DNA of 64,000 nucleotides from Flavobacterium sp. (GCA_016721735.1 JADKHM010000002.1:186001-250000), one strand, 5' to 3'; positions 26,925 to 36,701 are shown, counted from the stretch's first letter. Numbers and translations: made by a program. The notes: generated by a model not told the origin, from the sequence alone.

Positions 26925-27701
26925 TTACAACAACTTATTGTTTAATTTTCGCAGTTTAATCGCTGTTAGTACTTTCTTCGTATATAATGGAAAATCTGCA
27001 TTTTGAATCCAACCGAAGTAACCCGGTTCGTCTTCCAATACTTTTTCTACTTTGGCGCCTTTGTGTTTTCCGAAAGAGAAAATTTCTTCCCCATCTTTGT
27101 CGTAACCGATGAATCCTGCGAAATCCGCAGAACGTTTTCTAGTCGTAAACTCCGCCAAGGATTTCATGTCATTTTCCAATTCAGGATAACGTTCTAATTG
27201 CGCTTTCAATATTTCGTAGGTTGCCATCGTATCAGCTTCAGCAGAATGGGCATTTTCCAAACTTTTGCCACAGTAAAACTTCAATGCGGCACTTAAAGTA
27301 CGTTCTTCCATTTTGTGAAAGATGGTTTGCACATCTACAGACACGCGGCTTTTCATGTCAAAATCGACACCCGCGCGCAATAATTCCTCCGCCAACAACG
27401 GAATGTCAAAACGATCCGAATTGAATCCACCCAAATCGCTATCCTTAATCATCGTGTGAATTTGAGTCGCCAATTCCTTGAAGGTTGGCTCATTCGCCAC
27501 TTTTTCATTCGTGATGCCATGCACCGCAACGACTTGTGGTGGAATCACCATTTCTGGATTGACCAACCACGTTTTGCTTTCTTTGTTCCCATTCGGAAAT
27601 ACTTTAAAAATCGAGATTTCGACGATGCGATCTTTCGCCACGTCAATGCCTGTCGTTTCTAGGTCGAAGAAGCAAATGGGTTTATTTAGTTTGAGTTCCA
27701 T
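26925..27701 (-). CDS. DnaQ-like 3'-5' exonuclease (DEDDh)
   Basis: 258 residues. The exonuclease domain covers about residues 8-175: ExoI motif FFDLETTG (D13, E15), ExoII GFNSDRFDIPLL, and ExoIII HSAEADTMATYEIL with His and Asp, i.e. the DEDDh type. The C-terminal 80 residues include DKDGEEIFSFGKHKG and GYFGWIQNADFPLYTKKVL, a small module common in Bacteroidota exonucleases of this kind. It could be a proofreading subunit or a stand-alone repair/RNase enzyme; no polymerase gene is nearby. Confidence 0.9.
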   Translation of the reverse strand: MELKLNKPICFFDLETTGIDVAKDRIVEISIFKVFPNGNKESKTWLVNPEMVIPPQVVAVHGITNEKVANEPTFKELATQIHTMIKDSDLGGFNSDRFDIPLLAEELLRAGVDFDMKSRVSVDVQTIFHKMEERTLSAALKFYCGKSLENAHSAEADTMATYEILKAQLERYPELENDMKSLAEFTTRKRSADFAGFIGYDKDGEEIFSFGKHKGAKVEKVLEDEPGYFGWIQNADFPLYTKKVLTAIKLRKLNNKLL

Positions 27702-27737
27702 TGTTGTTTTTTAGGGCTGTAAAGATAGGGTTTGCAA

Positions 27738-27798
27738 TTGATAATTAACAATTGATAATTGATAATTGACAATTGATAATTGACAATTGATAATTAAA
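27738..27798. repeat. GATAATTGACAATT short tandem repeat
   Basis: About six units alternating GATAATTGACAATT and GATAATTAACAATT, period 10. The repeat occupies the 3' flank of the delta-60 protein gene (it ends 3 bp from its stop), where a terminator would be expected. The unit is partly self-complementary (CAATTG, AATT). Confidence 0.85.
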
Positions 27799-27800
27799 TA

Positions 27801-29384
27801 CTATTTGATGATTTTCAAAATGTTTTTTGTTGTACCATTAAGAACCTCAACAAAATAAATACCATTAGCTAGTGATTCAGGCATTTGGATTTCGATAGCA
27901 TTCTTTCCGGAAAGAAATGATTTGCCTTGAAATAGGTTTTGAATTTTTCTTCCGTTGCAGTCAATTAAGTCAGCAGAAAGCGTTTCTGACTGATCAAGAT
28001 TTAAACTCACGTTGATTTTGTTTGCAAAAGGATTGGGAGAAATCGAGAAGTGATTGCTTTCATTAAATTGGTTCGTAGCAAGCGCATCGACTTGATAACG
28101 CAGTAAAGTAGAATCGTAGCTTAAATAATCTCCTCTCTTACCAGAACATACAATTTTACCATCCGATTGTGTTGCCAAAGAAAAATTAGAATTATTAATA
28201 CCATCAAAATCAGTCGTAGTAAAACCTATTTGATTAAAGTCATTGTCAATACTGCCATCAGCATTAAATTGTATTAGCAGAGCATCCATGTTCACGAAAC
28301 TTCCAGTCCATCCTGAACATAGTATTTTCCCGTTACCTTGAATTTTCATACTATATAATCCGTCATTCAAACTGCTGGCATCCTTATTAGTAATTACCTT
28401 GCCTTCTGTCCCGAAAGTTGTATCCAACGTTCCATTCGATAAGTATTTTGACAAGATCATTTTGTAATCAGGGAATCTTGAATATCCGGCGACAAAAATA
28501 TTATCCTGATATTCGTCGATGGCATACAATAGATCTTGTCCACCAAAATCTGTAATGACCGCTCCGTTTGTTCCAAATGTCAAATCGGGAGAACCATCGT
28601 TGTTGACTTTTAGTAATGCAATATTTCTAAAATAATCAGTTGTCTCTAATGCTGAAGTAGTCACGCCTAGTAAAATAGTATCGTCATTCCGAATTTTGAT
28701 ATCCCAGAGATATTGCTGTGAATTAGACGCTAAAAGGTTGAGCATTACTTTCCCATCAATACCAAATGAAGTATCAATGGTGCCATCGGGAAAATATCTA
28801 ACCAAAGTTGTAAATACATCCAGACTTACAATACCATTAATATAGGTGTTTCCCGCTACAATGATTTTGCCATCACTTTGAACATCAATTCCGTTGGCCT
28901 CATTTCCATTTCCGTTTATGTCGGTTATTACAATTCCGTTTGTTCCAAAAGTTGTATCAATCGAACCATTCGAATTATATTGAGCTATAGCGAAATCATA
29001 GAAGTTCAAGTTATTCGAAATCGATTTTGAACCAGTAACCAATATTTTACCATTGGGAAGCAACTTCATGATTCGATTGCCGCCCGATTCCGTAACTATT
29101 TGTGAATAGACAATTCCGTTGTTGCCAAAATTTAGATCTAAGCTACCGTTTTCATTATATCGCGCTAGATAAACATTCCCAGCTAATGAATAGGTTTTCA
29201 ATCCGCAAACCAATATTTTTCCGTCATCTTGAATAACTGTAACGGTAGATACATCATTCCCCACATCGAACGAATTAACTACCTGTCCGTTATTTCCAAA
29301 AGACGAATCTAGACTTAAAGTCTGCGATGATAGCTGTGAAAAAAAACTGAACAGTAATAAGCAAAATAGATTTTTGACTTTCAT
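27801..29384 (-). CDS. Delta-60 repeat T9SS cargo protein
   Basis: 527 residues from the ATG at 29384, chosen because it begins the signal peptide MKVKNLFCLLLFSFFSQLSSQ; a longer frame starts at 29414. The mature protein has about seven delta-60 repeats of 50-60 residues (LDxxFGxxGxV, then VQSDGKIxVxGxT; for example SIDTTFGTNGIVITDI), which form beta-propeller-like folds. The C-terminal 80 residues are a type A T9SS signal (FSISPNPFANKINV ... NGIYFVEVLNGT ... ILKIIK). It is a probable surface or secreted protein of unknown role. Confidence 0.85.
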   Translation of the reverse strand: MKVKNLFCLLLFSFFSQLSSQTLSLDSSFGNNGQVVNSFDVGNDVSTVTVIQDDGKILVCGLKTYSLAGNVYLARYNENGSLDLNFGNNGIVYSQIVTESGGNRIMKLLPNGKILVTGSKSISNNLNFYDFAIAQYNSNGSIDTTFGTNGIVITDINGNGNEANGIDVQSDGKIIVAGNTYINGIVSLDVFTTLVRYFPDGTIDTSFGIDGKVMLNLLASNSQQYLWDIKIRNDDTILLGVTTSALETTDYFRNIALLKVNNDGSPDLTFGTNGAVITDFGGQDLLYAIDEYQDNIFVAGYSRFPDYKMILSKYLSNGTLDTTFGTEGKVITNKDASSLNDGLYSMKIQGNGKILCSGWTGSFVNMDALLIQFNADGSIDNDFNQIGFTTTDFDGINNSNFSLATQSDGKIVCSGKRGDYLSYDSTLLRYQVDALATNQFNESNHFSISPNPFANKINVSLNLDQSETLSADLIDCNGRKIQNLFQGKSFLSGKNAIEIQMPESLANGIYFVEVLNGTTKNILKIIK

Positions 29385-29441
29385 AAGATTGAATTGAAAT
29401 TTAAAAGTAAACAAACTAACCTAAAGACACAACCCAACCAC

Positions 29442-29472
29442 AAAAAAAGCCTCTTCCGTGGAAAAGGCTTTC
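29442..29472 (-). terminator. Terminator of the E2 gene
   Basis: On the minus strand: stem AAAGCCTTTTCC / GGAAGAGGCTTT (one bulged position) with a run of seven T, 30 bp after the E2 stop. The region between it and the stop is an ATTATTAATTATTAACT short repeat. Confidence 0.85.
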
Positions 29473-29501
29473 ATTATTAATTATTAACTATTAATTATTA
29501 A

Positions 29502-30896
29502 TTAAAAAGATCGGTTCTCATCAAACGCTTCCATATACTCCGCCACGCGTTTTACAAAGCTTCCGCCCAAAGCACCATCTACCACACGGTGATCGTAACT
29601 GTGCGACAAGAACATTTTTTTACGGATTCCGATAAAGTCACCTTCTGGCGTTTCGATAACAGCTGGCACTTTACGAATGGCGCCCAAAGCCAAAATTCCT
29701 ACTTGGGGCTGGTTGATGATTGGTGTACCAAAGACACTTCCAAAAGTTCCGACATTAGTTACAGTATAAGTTCCGCCTTGGGTATCGTCTGGTTTAAGTT
29801 TTCCAGCTTTCGCGCGGTTACCCAAATCATTCACCGCTTTGGCCATGCCTAATAAATTCAATTGATCTGCATTTTTTATAACAGGAACAATCAGATTTCC
29901 GTTAGGTAGCGCCGCCGCCATACCAAGGTTGATATTTTTCTTTTTGACGATATAATCGCCATCCACAGAAATGTTCATCAATGGGAAATCTTTCAACGCT
30001 TTCGCCACGATTTCCATAAATATTGGAGTAAAAGTCAGCTTCTCGCCTTCTCTTTTCTCAAATGCATTTTTATTTTTCTCTCTCCAATCCCAAATCGCAG
30101 TTACATCTACTTCAATAAACGATTGAACGTGTGCAGAAGTTTGTACGGATTGCACCATATAACCCGCAATGAGTTTTCGCATGCGATCCATTTCGACGAT
30201 TTCGTCTTGTCCATTGACAGAAACTGGAGCTGCTTTAGTGGTTGTCGGTTGTTGGTTGTTGGTTGTTGGTTGAACTGCTTCAACTGGACTAGGAGCGACA
30301 ACGGTTGGTTGTGGTACTTCAGGAGCAACTGGCGCAGGCGCTGCGGCCACTGGAGCATTCACTTTATTTTTGATATAATCTAACAAATCGTTTTTGGTCA
30401 CGCGACCTTCGCTACCTGTACCGATAATAGACTCTAATTCAGCAACACTAATACCTTCTTCTTTGGCAATGTTGCGTACTAAAGGCGAAAAGAATTTCTC
30501 AGAGTGGGTATAATCTTGCGGTTGACTTGCAGCTGGTGCAGCCACAAATTCTCTGGCAGTTTCAACAGTTTTGGCAACAGCTTCCACTGTAGGAGCAACT
30601 GGTGTTGGCGCTTCAACTGCGGCTGGAGCTTCTTGAGCTACAGCGGTAGCTCCGCCTTCGGTTTCTATGATTCCTAAAGTTTGACCAACCTGAACTAAAT
30701 CGTCTTTTTGAAACAACTTTTCTACCAAGACACCGGAAACTTCGGATGGAATTTCGCTATCGACTTTGTCCGTCGCAATTTCCAGAACCGCTTCGTCCAC
30801 TTCGATTCTGTCGCCAACTTCTTTCAGCCAATTGGTAATGGTTGCTTCTGCAACACTTTCTCCCATTTTGGGAAGCTTTAATTCAAATCTTGCCAT
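29502..30896 (-). CDS. Dihydrolipoamide acyltransferase E2 of a 2-oxo acid dehydrogenase
   Basis: 464 residues. An N-terminal lipoyl domain carries the lipoylated Lys in IATDKVDSEIP (K44). A Pro/Ala/Val-rich linker is followed by the peripheral subunit-binding domain (SPLVRNIAKEEGISV ... GSEGRVTKNDLLDYI, about residues 137-175), a second linker, and the catalytic domain with HSYDHRVVDG (H436, D440) and a DxxS-like approach. It may belong to the branched-chain 2-oxo acid or 2-oxoglutarate complex; E1 and E3 genes are not adjacent, so the substrate stays open. The second linker includes VQPTTNNQQPTTTK (about residues 208-222), encoded by a GTTGTTGGTTGTTGG repeat identical in style to the intergenic short repeats. 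Confidence 0.92.
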   Translation of the reverse strand: MARFELKLPKMGESVAEATITNWLKEVGDRIEVDEAVLEIATDKVDSEIPSEVSGVLVEKLFQKDDLVQVGQTLGIIETEGGATAVAQEAPAAVEAPTPVAPTVEAVAKTVETAREFVAAPAASQPQDYTHSEKFFSPLVRNIAKEEGISVAELESIIGTGSEGRVTKNDLLDYIKNKVNAPVAAAPAPVAPEVPQPTVVAPSPVEAVQPTTNNQQPTTTKAAPVSVNGQDEIVEMDRMRKLIAGYMVQSVQTSAHVQSFIEVDVTAIWDWREKNKNAFEKREGEKLTFTPIFMEIVAKALKDFPLMNISVDGDYIVKKKNINLGMAAALPNGNLIVPVIKNADQLNLLGMAKAVNDLGNRAKAGKLKPDDTQGGTYTVTNVGTFGSVFGTPIINQPQVGILALGAIRKVPAVIETPEGDFIGIRKKMFLSHSYDHRVVDGALGGSFVKRVAEYMEAFDENRSF

Positions 30897-31002
30897 ATAG
30901 TTAACCTCAAGGGATAATTTTAATTTCTGTTTGCGAAAATAATAAAATAAATACTTCTTCTGTGAGAATTATCTAATTTTTCATGCGTAAATTACGCTTT
31001 GT

Positions 31003-32162
31003 CTATTTTAAGTGCAATACTTCACCTCGATCATTACTGCTATTACTTCCTATGATAAAATCACTTTTTTGAGGTAATATCTTGAAAGTAAATCCATTAT
31101 TCCTAAAGCACTCTAAGTAATTGATAATCGATTTGAAACTCCATTGATTGTTATCAAAAATAATTTCAATGTTTTCGCCTTCCTTGTTCGTTAGCGAATT
31201 TAGACTATTTTCCGTTGGAGAATCTGCCATCACCACTTTTTTCCTAACAAGTTTTCAACTTTTATCCTAAGATTTTGGTCCTCAGAAAACAAAAAATACT
31301 GGTAAACCTTTCTAGTTAAAATAGATTTCTGATTTTTTTTGGCAATAGAGAAAAGATGCGCGCCAGTCTTCATGAAGAGATCAAAAATAACAGAAACTTG
31401 AAAGTGCTTCTGATAGAATAATTCCATCGCTTTTTGAAAACTGTTTAGGTATTTTTTGTCCTTAACTGTACTCTCACCTTTATAATGAATCACCATCGTT
31501 TCGGAAAAGTAATAATTATTTTTCCCAGATAAGAGTGAGCGGTAACTTAAATCAATATCTTCACCATACATAAAAAAAGCCTCGTCAAAACCATGTAACT
31601 GATTGTAAAGTGCTCTTTGCATGACCATAAAAGCGCCAACCAAAACATCGACTTTTCCGGTTTGATTCTCCTCTAGATGTTCCGCATAATACTTACCGAA
31701 TCGTTGTGATTTTGGAAACACTTTGTATAAACCAGTCACTTTCGTGAAGGCTACAAATGGCGTTGGAACGCCGCGCTTGCATTCGGGAAGAAAATTTCCC
31801 GTGCCGTCGATGAGTTTGCAACCTACAATTCCTAAATCGGTTTTGGATTCGGCAAAGGCTAAAATTTTTTCAAACGTATCTTCTGCCACTACCGTATCTG
31901 GATTGAGAATGCAAACATAATCGCCTTTTGCTTGCGCCACACCTATGTTATTGCCTTTGGGAAATCCAGCATTGGTTTTGTTCTCGATGAGTGTGACCTC
32001 GGGAAACCTGCTTTTCATCATCGCGCAACTGTCATCGGGAGAATTGTTATCGACAACGATGATTTCAGCATCAATGTTTTCGAGTGCTTTTTGAACACTA
32101 AGCACGCAGAGTTCGAGGAAATAGCGGACGTTGTAGTTGAGAATGATAACGGAAATCTTCAT
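31003..32162 (-). CDS. Family 2 glycosyltransferase, frameshifted near the C-terminus
   Basis: The upstream frame (32162 to 31230, 310 residues) is a GT-A family 2 glycosyltransferase: VIILNYNVRYFLELC, VDNNSPDDSCAMM, the D-x-D-like LNPDTVV, GAFMVMQRALYNQLHGFDE and DIDLSYR. A second frame (31230 to 31003, 75 residues) starts exactly at the stop (ATGA). It reads as a typical tail (FKILPQKSDFIIGSNSS). A T6 run at 31237-31242 joins them: one more base would fuse the frames as LLGKKVVMADSPTE, and the total span is one base short of a multiple of three. I therefore call one gene of about 387 residues with a deletion; two coupled genes are the alternative. It probably adds a sugar in cell-surface polysaccharide synthesis. 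Confidence 0.78.
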
Positions 32163-32273
32163 GCGGCAAATATAATGGATTGTTAGATTATTCGATTATT
32201 GGATTATTAGATATTTGGAATGGATCGCGGATGAATCGGATTCAACTGATAATCGCGGATTGACAGAAATTAT

Positions 32274-32353
32274 CTTAGCCCCGATTGCAGCGGCATCCTT
32301 TTGCGGAGTACAACGGAGCAAAAGATATAGCGTAAAGCGGGAAATAGCTCCAA
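32274..32353. repeat. Mosaic intergenic repeat, copy 5
   Basis: Left end TTAGCCCCGATTGCAGCGGC + ATCCTTTTG, centre palindrome-like GCGGAGTACAACGGAGC, right end AAGCGGGAAATAGCTCC. It lies in the divergent gap between the glycosyltransferase and ABC-F genes. Confidence 0.88.
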
Positions 32354-32355
32354 AT

Positions 32356-32426
32356 TAATTGATAATTAATAATTGACAATTGATAATGGGCTTAATTGTC
32401 AATTGTTAATTATCAATTATCAATTG
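32356..32426. repeat. Inverted pair of TTGATAATTAATAATTGAC repeats
   Basis: The left arm (ATTGATAATTAATAATTGAC) is at 32356-32386 and the right arm (GTCAATTGTTAATTATCAAT) at 32398-32426. The two are nearly complementary around a GGGCTT loop, giving a long AT-rich hairpin just upstream of the ABC-F -7 box. Confidence 0.85.
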
Positions 32427-32433
32427 GAACACT

Positions 32434-32441
32434 TACTTTTG
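32434..32441 (+). promoter_or_regulatory. -7 box of the ABC-F gene
   Basis: TACTTTTG, 17 bp before the GTG start. The usual -33 TTG would fall inside the AT-rich hairpin repeat and is not clear. Confidence 0.65.
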
Positions 32442-32457
32442 CGCAAAAATTACCACT

Positions 32458-34320
32458 GTGAATTACTTATCCGTAGAAAATATTTCGAAATCGTTTGGCG
32501 AACGCACTTTGTTTGAAGACCTGTCTTTTGGCATTAATAAAGACCAGAAAATTGCGTTCATCGCCAAAAATGGTTCCGGAAAAACGTGCATTATGAATAT
32601 TATCACGGGCGAGGATGAACCCGACTCGGGGAAAGTGGTTTTGCGGAAAGATATCAAAATGGCATTTTTGTCGCAGACGCCGAATCTACAGGATGAACTG
32701 ACGATTGAGGAAAGCATTTTTGCTTCGGATAATGAAGTGCTGAAAATCATCGAGCAGTACGAAAAAGCGCTGGAACATCCAGAAGATGAAGAAGCGTATC
32801 AGCGGGCTTTTGACCTCATGGACCAGCATAATGCGTGGGATTTTGAAACGCAATTCAAACAGATTTTGTTCAAGTTGAAGTTGGAAGATTTTAAATTGAA
32901 AGTGAAAAATATGTCGGGTGGACAGAAAAAAAGACTCTCCTTAGCAATCATTTTGATTAATCGTCCGGACTTATTAATTCTTGATGAACCTACGAATCAC
33001 CTCGATTTAGAGATGATTGAATGGTTGGAAAGTTACTTTGCCAAAGAAAATATTACGTTGTTTATGGTGACGCACGACCGTTTCTTTTTGGAACGTGTTT
33101 GTAATGAAATCATTGAACTCGATAACGGCAAACTGTACCAATATAAAGGAAACTACTCGTACTATCTTGCCAAAAAAGAAGAACGAATTGCTTCTGAAAA
33201 TTCGAGTATTGATAAAGCGCAGAACTTATTCGTTAAGGAATTGGCGTGGATGCGCCGTCAACCGAAAGCGCGAACGACCAAATCGAAATCGCGTCAGGAT
33301 GATTTTTACGTGATTAAGCAGAAAGCGGAAAGTCGACGGAAAGAAAATGTCGTCGAGCTTGAAATCAATATGGAGCGCATGGGCAGCAAGATTATTGAGA
33401 TGCACAAAGTGTCGAAAAAATTCAAAGACCGTGTGATTTTAGACAATTTTAATTTCGATTTTCAACGCGCGGAACGCATCGGGATTATTGGAAAAAACGG
33501 AACGGGAAAGTCGACGTTTTTGAATTTGATTACAGGTACGATTCCGTTAGATAGCGGCAAAGTCATCAAAGGCGACACCATTAAAATAGGTTATTACACC
33601 CAAAGCGGCATCAATCCGAAACCGGGACAGAAAGTCATTGATATTATTAAAGAATACGGTGAGTTTATTCCACTTGCGAAAGGAAAAATCATTTCCGCGG
33701 GGCAGTTGTTGGAGCGCTTTTTATTCGACCGCAAGAAGCAACATGATTACGTTGAAAAATTGAGTGGCGGTGAATTGAAACGATTGTATTTGTGTACAGT
33801 TTTGATTCAGAATCCGAACTTTTTGATTTTGGATGAACCCACAAATGACTTGGATATCGTGACGTTAAATGTATTGGAAAGTTTTCTGTTGGATTATCCA
33901 GGTTGCTTGTTGGTAGTTTCTCACGACCGTTATTTTATGGATAAAATTGTCGATCACTTGTTTGTATTTCGTGGCGATGGTGTCATAGAAGATTTTCCTG
34001 GCAATTATTCCGATTTTAGAGCGTACGAAGACAGCGCTGACGTTGCTCAAAAAGAAGAAAACAAATCCGAAAAGAAAGATTGGAAACAACAAAATAATAC
34101 GTCAGGTTTGAGCTTTAACGAGCAAAAAGAATTTCAAAAAATTGAACGTGAAATCAAAGATTTGGAATACGAGAAAAAGCAAATCGAACAATTGTTTTCA
34201 GATGGAAAAGTAGCAGACGATGCCATAGCCACCAAGGCCAAAGAACTCGAAATCATCATCAAAAAAATCGAGGAGAAAGAAGAACGTTGGTTTGAACTTT
34301 CGGCTAAGATTGAGGGATAG
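32458..34320 (+). CDS. ABC-F family ATPase, Uup-like
   Basis: 620 residues, GTG start 17 bp after the -7 box. Two fused ABC domains without membrane segments: Walker A AKNGSGKT and GKNGTGKST, signatures MSGGQKKRLSLA and LSGGELKRLYLC, Walker B LLILDEPTNHLD and FLILDEPTNDLD. The inter-domain linker is Lys/Arg-rich (RRQPKARTTKSKSRQDD), and the C-terminal 90 residues form a coiled coil (KEFQKIEREIKDLEYEKKQI), the DNA- or RNA-binding type seen in Uup. ABC-F proteins act on the ribosome E site or, for Uup, on DNA; which applies here is not shown. Confidence 0.93.
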   Translation: MNYLSVENISKSFGERTLFEDLSFGINKDQKIAFIAKNGSGKTCIMNIITGEDEPDSGKVVLRKDIKMAFLSQTPNLQDELTIEESIFASDNEVLKIIEQYEKALEHPEDEEAYQRAFDLMDQHNAWDFETQFKQILFKLKLEDFKLKVKNMSGGQKKRLSLAIILINRPDLLILDEPTNHLDLEMIEWLESYFAKENITLFMVTHDRFFLERVCNEIIELDNGKLYQYKGNYSYYLAKKEERIASENSSIDKAQNLFVKELAWMRRQPKARTTKSKSRQDDFYVIKQKAESRRKENVVELEINMERMGSKIIEMHKVSKKFKDRVILDNFNFDFQRAERIGIIGKNGTGKSTFLNLITGTIPLDSGKVIKGDTIKIGYYTQSGINPKPGQKVIDIIKEYGEFIPLAKGKIISAGQLLERFLFDRKKQHDYVEKLSGGELKRLYLCTVLIQNPNFLILDEPTNDLDIVTLNVLESFLLDYPGCLLVVSHDRYFMDKIVDHLFVFRGDGVIEDFPGNYSDFRAYEDSADVAQKEENKSEKKDWKQQNNTSGLSFNEQKEFQKIEREIKDLEYEKKQIEQLFSDGKVADDAIATKAKELEIIIKKIEEKEERWFELSAKIEG

Positions 34321-34321
34321 A

Positions 34322-34393
34322 ATGTTGTAAGTTGTAGGTTGTAGGTTGGCAGTTATTAGGTTGATTTTTAACTTATAACATACAACATACAAC
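34322..34393. repeat. Inverted pair of GTTGTAAGTTGTAGG repeats
   Basis: GTTGTAAGTTGTAGGTTGTAGG (34324-34345) is followed after about 20 bp by AACTTATAACATACAACATACAACC. It fills the whole 74-bp gap between the convergent ABC-F and rimO genes and may act as the shared terminator hairpin. Confidence 0.82.
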
Positions 34394-34394
34394 C

Positions 34395-35696
34395 CTAAAC
34401 TGGTTCTCCATACAAATCAAACTCCGTAGCTTCCGTAATTTTAATCATCGCAAAATCACCTGTTTTCATATAGTGTTTAGATGCGTCAATAAGCACTTCA
34501 TTATCCACATCTGGACTATCAAATTCGGTTCTTCCCACAAAGTGCGCGCCTTCTTTTCTGTCGATAATACATTTGAAAACTTGACCAACTTTCTCTTGAT
34601 TTAAGTCCCAAGAAATCTGCGATTGCAGTTCCATGATTTCTTCGGCACGGGCTTTTTTCACTTCTTCCGGCACGTCATCTTCTAACAAATACGCATGAGT
34701 ATTCTCTTCATGTGAATAGGCAAAACAACCCATTCGGTCGAATTTCATTTCTTGTACAAATTCCTTTAGAATTTCGAAATCTTCTTGCGTTTCACCTGGA
34801 TAACCCACAATCAAAGTCGTTCGGATTGCCATTCCAGGAACCGCAGCACGAAAATCTTGCAATAATTTGGTTGTTTTTTCTTTGGTGGTTCCGCGTCGCA
34901 TCGACTTTAAAATCGAATCAGAAATATGCTGCAACGGAATATCGATGTAATTGCAAATCTTCGGTTCCCGTTTCATAATGTCTAAAACATCCATCGGGAA
35001 ACCTGTTGGGAATGCGTAGTGCAAGCGAATCCATTCGATGCCTTCTACTTTGACTAAAGCTTCTAGCAATTCGCCTAAGTTTCTTTTTTTATAAATATCT
35101 AAACCGTAATAGGTCAAATCTTGTGCGATTAAAATCAATTCCTTCACGCCATCACGAGCCAAACCTTCCGCTTCTTTGACTAATTTTTCGATGGGTTGGG
35201 AAACGTGTTTGCCACGCATTAATGGAATCGCACAAAAGCTGCACGGTCTGTCACAACCTTCTGCAATTTTCAAATACGCGTAATTCTTCGGCGTAGTTGT
35301 TAGTCTTTCTCCTAATAATTCGTGTTTGTAATCGGCGCCTAAAGCTTTCAATAATTGCGGCAATTCGGTTGTTCCAAAATACTGATCGACGTTTGGAATT
35401 TCTTTCTCCAAATCCGGACGATAACGTTCCGACAAACAGCCCGTCACAAAAACTTTATCTACGATGCCACGTTCTTTCTTGTCGGCATATTCCAAAATCA
35501 TATTGACCGATTCCGCTTTGGCATTGTCAATAAATCCACAGGTATTGATGACCACGATATTGCCTTCTTGCTCATGCACGACGTCTTTTCCGTTGGCGCG
35601 CAATTGGCCCATCAATACTTCACTATCATACACATTCTTAGAACAGCCAAGCGTGATGACATTGATTTTGTTTTTCTTTAATGATTTGGTTCTCAT
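34395..35696 (-). CDS. rimO: Ribosomal protein S12 methylthiotransferase RimO
   Basis: 433 residues. It adds a methylthio group to the conserved Asp of ribosomal protein S12. The N-terminal UPF0004 domain begins INVITLGCSKNVYDSEVLMG with its three cluster Cys (GCSKN, NTCGFI, TGCLSER). The radical SAM motif is CDRPCSFC (CX3CX2C) near residue 150, with GYPGETQEDF and a TRAM domain over the last 65 residues. RimO rather than MiaB is indicated by the AIPLMRGKH stretch and by LHYAFPTGFP. Confidence 0.95.
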   Translation of the reverse strand: MRTKSLKKNKINVITLGCSKNVYDSEVLMGQLRANGKDVVHEQEGNIVVINTCGFIDNAKAESVNMILEYADKKERGIVDKVFVTGCLSERYRPDLEKEIPNVDQYFGTTELPQLLKALGADYKHELLGERLTTTPKNYAYLKIAEGCDRPCSFCAIPLMRGKHVSQPIEKLVKEAEGLARDGVKELILIAQDLTYYGLDIYKKRNLGELLEALVKVEGIEWIRLHYAFPTGFPMDVLDIMKREPKICNYIDIPLQHISDSILKSMRRGTTKEKTTKLLQDFRAAVPGMAIRTTLIVGYPGETQEDFEILKEFVQEMKFDRMGCFAYSHEENTHAYLLEDDVPEEVKKARAEEIMELQSQISWDLNQEKVGQVFKCIIDRKEGAHFVGRTEFDSPDVDNEVLIDASKHYMKTGDFAMIKITEATEFDLYGEPV

Positions 35697-35813
35697 AGAC
35701 TTTCTTTGTTCTCTTTAAGGAGCGCAAAATTAGACTATTTTTGTGGATTCTCTTTCGGTTTAGGAGAATTTCATTGGCAGATTGTTTAGATTTGTCAACA
35801 CTTTTTAAAAATC

Positions 35814-36599
35814 ATGACGCTGTTTTTTTCAATTCAATCGTATGTCCAATTTCTTTGGAAATCCAAAAACCAACATGGCGTGCATTCGCCTTTCGTATTC
35901 GATTTGGTGACAAAATGTTTCTATGATAGGACTTCAAAGCCAGAATACGTATTGTTAAAAAAGTACAGAAACGAATTATTACAGAACAAAAGCAGCATCG
36001 AAGTAACCGACTTTGGTGCAGGTTCAAGAGTTTTTAAATCTAATATAAGACCCATTTCAAAAATTGCTCAAACCGCTGGGATTTCAACAAAACGAGCGGA
36101 ATTGCTTTATAGAATAACGCGCTATTTTCAACCAGACTCTATTCTAGAAATCGGAACTTCATTGGGTTTAGCAACATCAGCACTTTCATTAGGTAATCCA
36201 AAAGCAACAATCACCACACTCGAAGGCTGTCCGGAAACCGCTCGAATTGCACAAGAGAATTTTCAAAAATTCCAGCTAAAAAACATTCATCTACAAAATA
36301 CGGAATTCAAGACCTTTCTCAAAAACCATCAACCATCAACCATCAACCGTCAACTAATCTACTTCGACGGCAACCACTCCAAATCAGCCACACTACAATA
36401 CTTCGAACTACTTTTACCAACTATCACCAACGAAACCATTTGGATTTTTGACGACATTCATTGGTCCGCTGCCATGACCGAAGCTTGGGAAACCATCAAA
36501 AAACATCCGAAAGTAAAAGTGACGATTGACACCTTTCAATGGGGATTAGTTTTCTTTCGAAGTGAACAAGAGAAAGAGCATTTCACCATTCGACTTTAA
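35814..36599 (+). CDS. Class I SAM-dependent methyltransferase
   Basis: 261 residues, O-methyltransferase-like. After an N-terminal helical region (FLWKSKNQHGVHSPFVFDL) the SAM-binding motif I is ILEIGTSLGLATSALS near residue 115. The strand IYFDGNHSKSATL and IWIFDDIHWSAAM follow. The substrate is unknown. Residues about 170-182 (NHQPSTINRQLIYF) are encoded by an AACCATCAACCATCAACC short repeat of the intergenic type that enters exactly before the strand carrying the DGNH motif. This is a protein widespread in flavobacteria. Confidence 0.85.
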   Translation: MTLFFSIQSYVQFLWKSKNQHGVHSPFVFDLVTKCFYDRTSKPEYVLLKKYRNELLQNKSSIEVTDFGAGSRVFKSNIRPISKIAQTAGISTKRAELLYRITRYFQPDSILEIGTSLGLATSALSLGNPKATITTLEGCPETARIAQENFQKFQLKNIHLQNTEFKTFLKNHQPSTINRQLIYFDGNHSKSATLQYFELLLPTITNETIWIFDDIHWSAAMTEAWETIKKHPKVKVTIDTFQWGLVFFRSEQEKEHFTIRL

Positions 36600-36701
36600 A
36601 TAAGTGTAACAATATGAATATCTGCTTCACTAATGACTGAATTTAAATTCAATTATGTACTTTTAAATTCGTAATTTCTAATTCGTAATTCTCGATTTCA
36701 C

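Noticed and set aside
31003..31230. Independent small gene after the glycosyltransferase
   Set aside because: The ATGA overlap suits coupling, but the T6 run, length arithmetic and tail-like sequence favour one frameshifted gene; not fully excluded.
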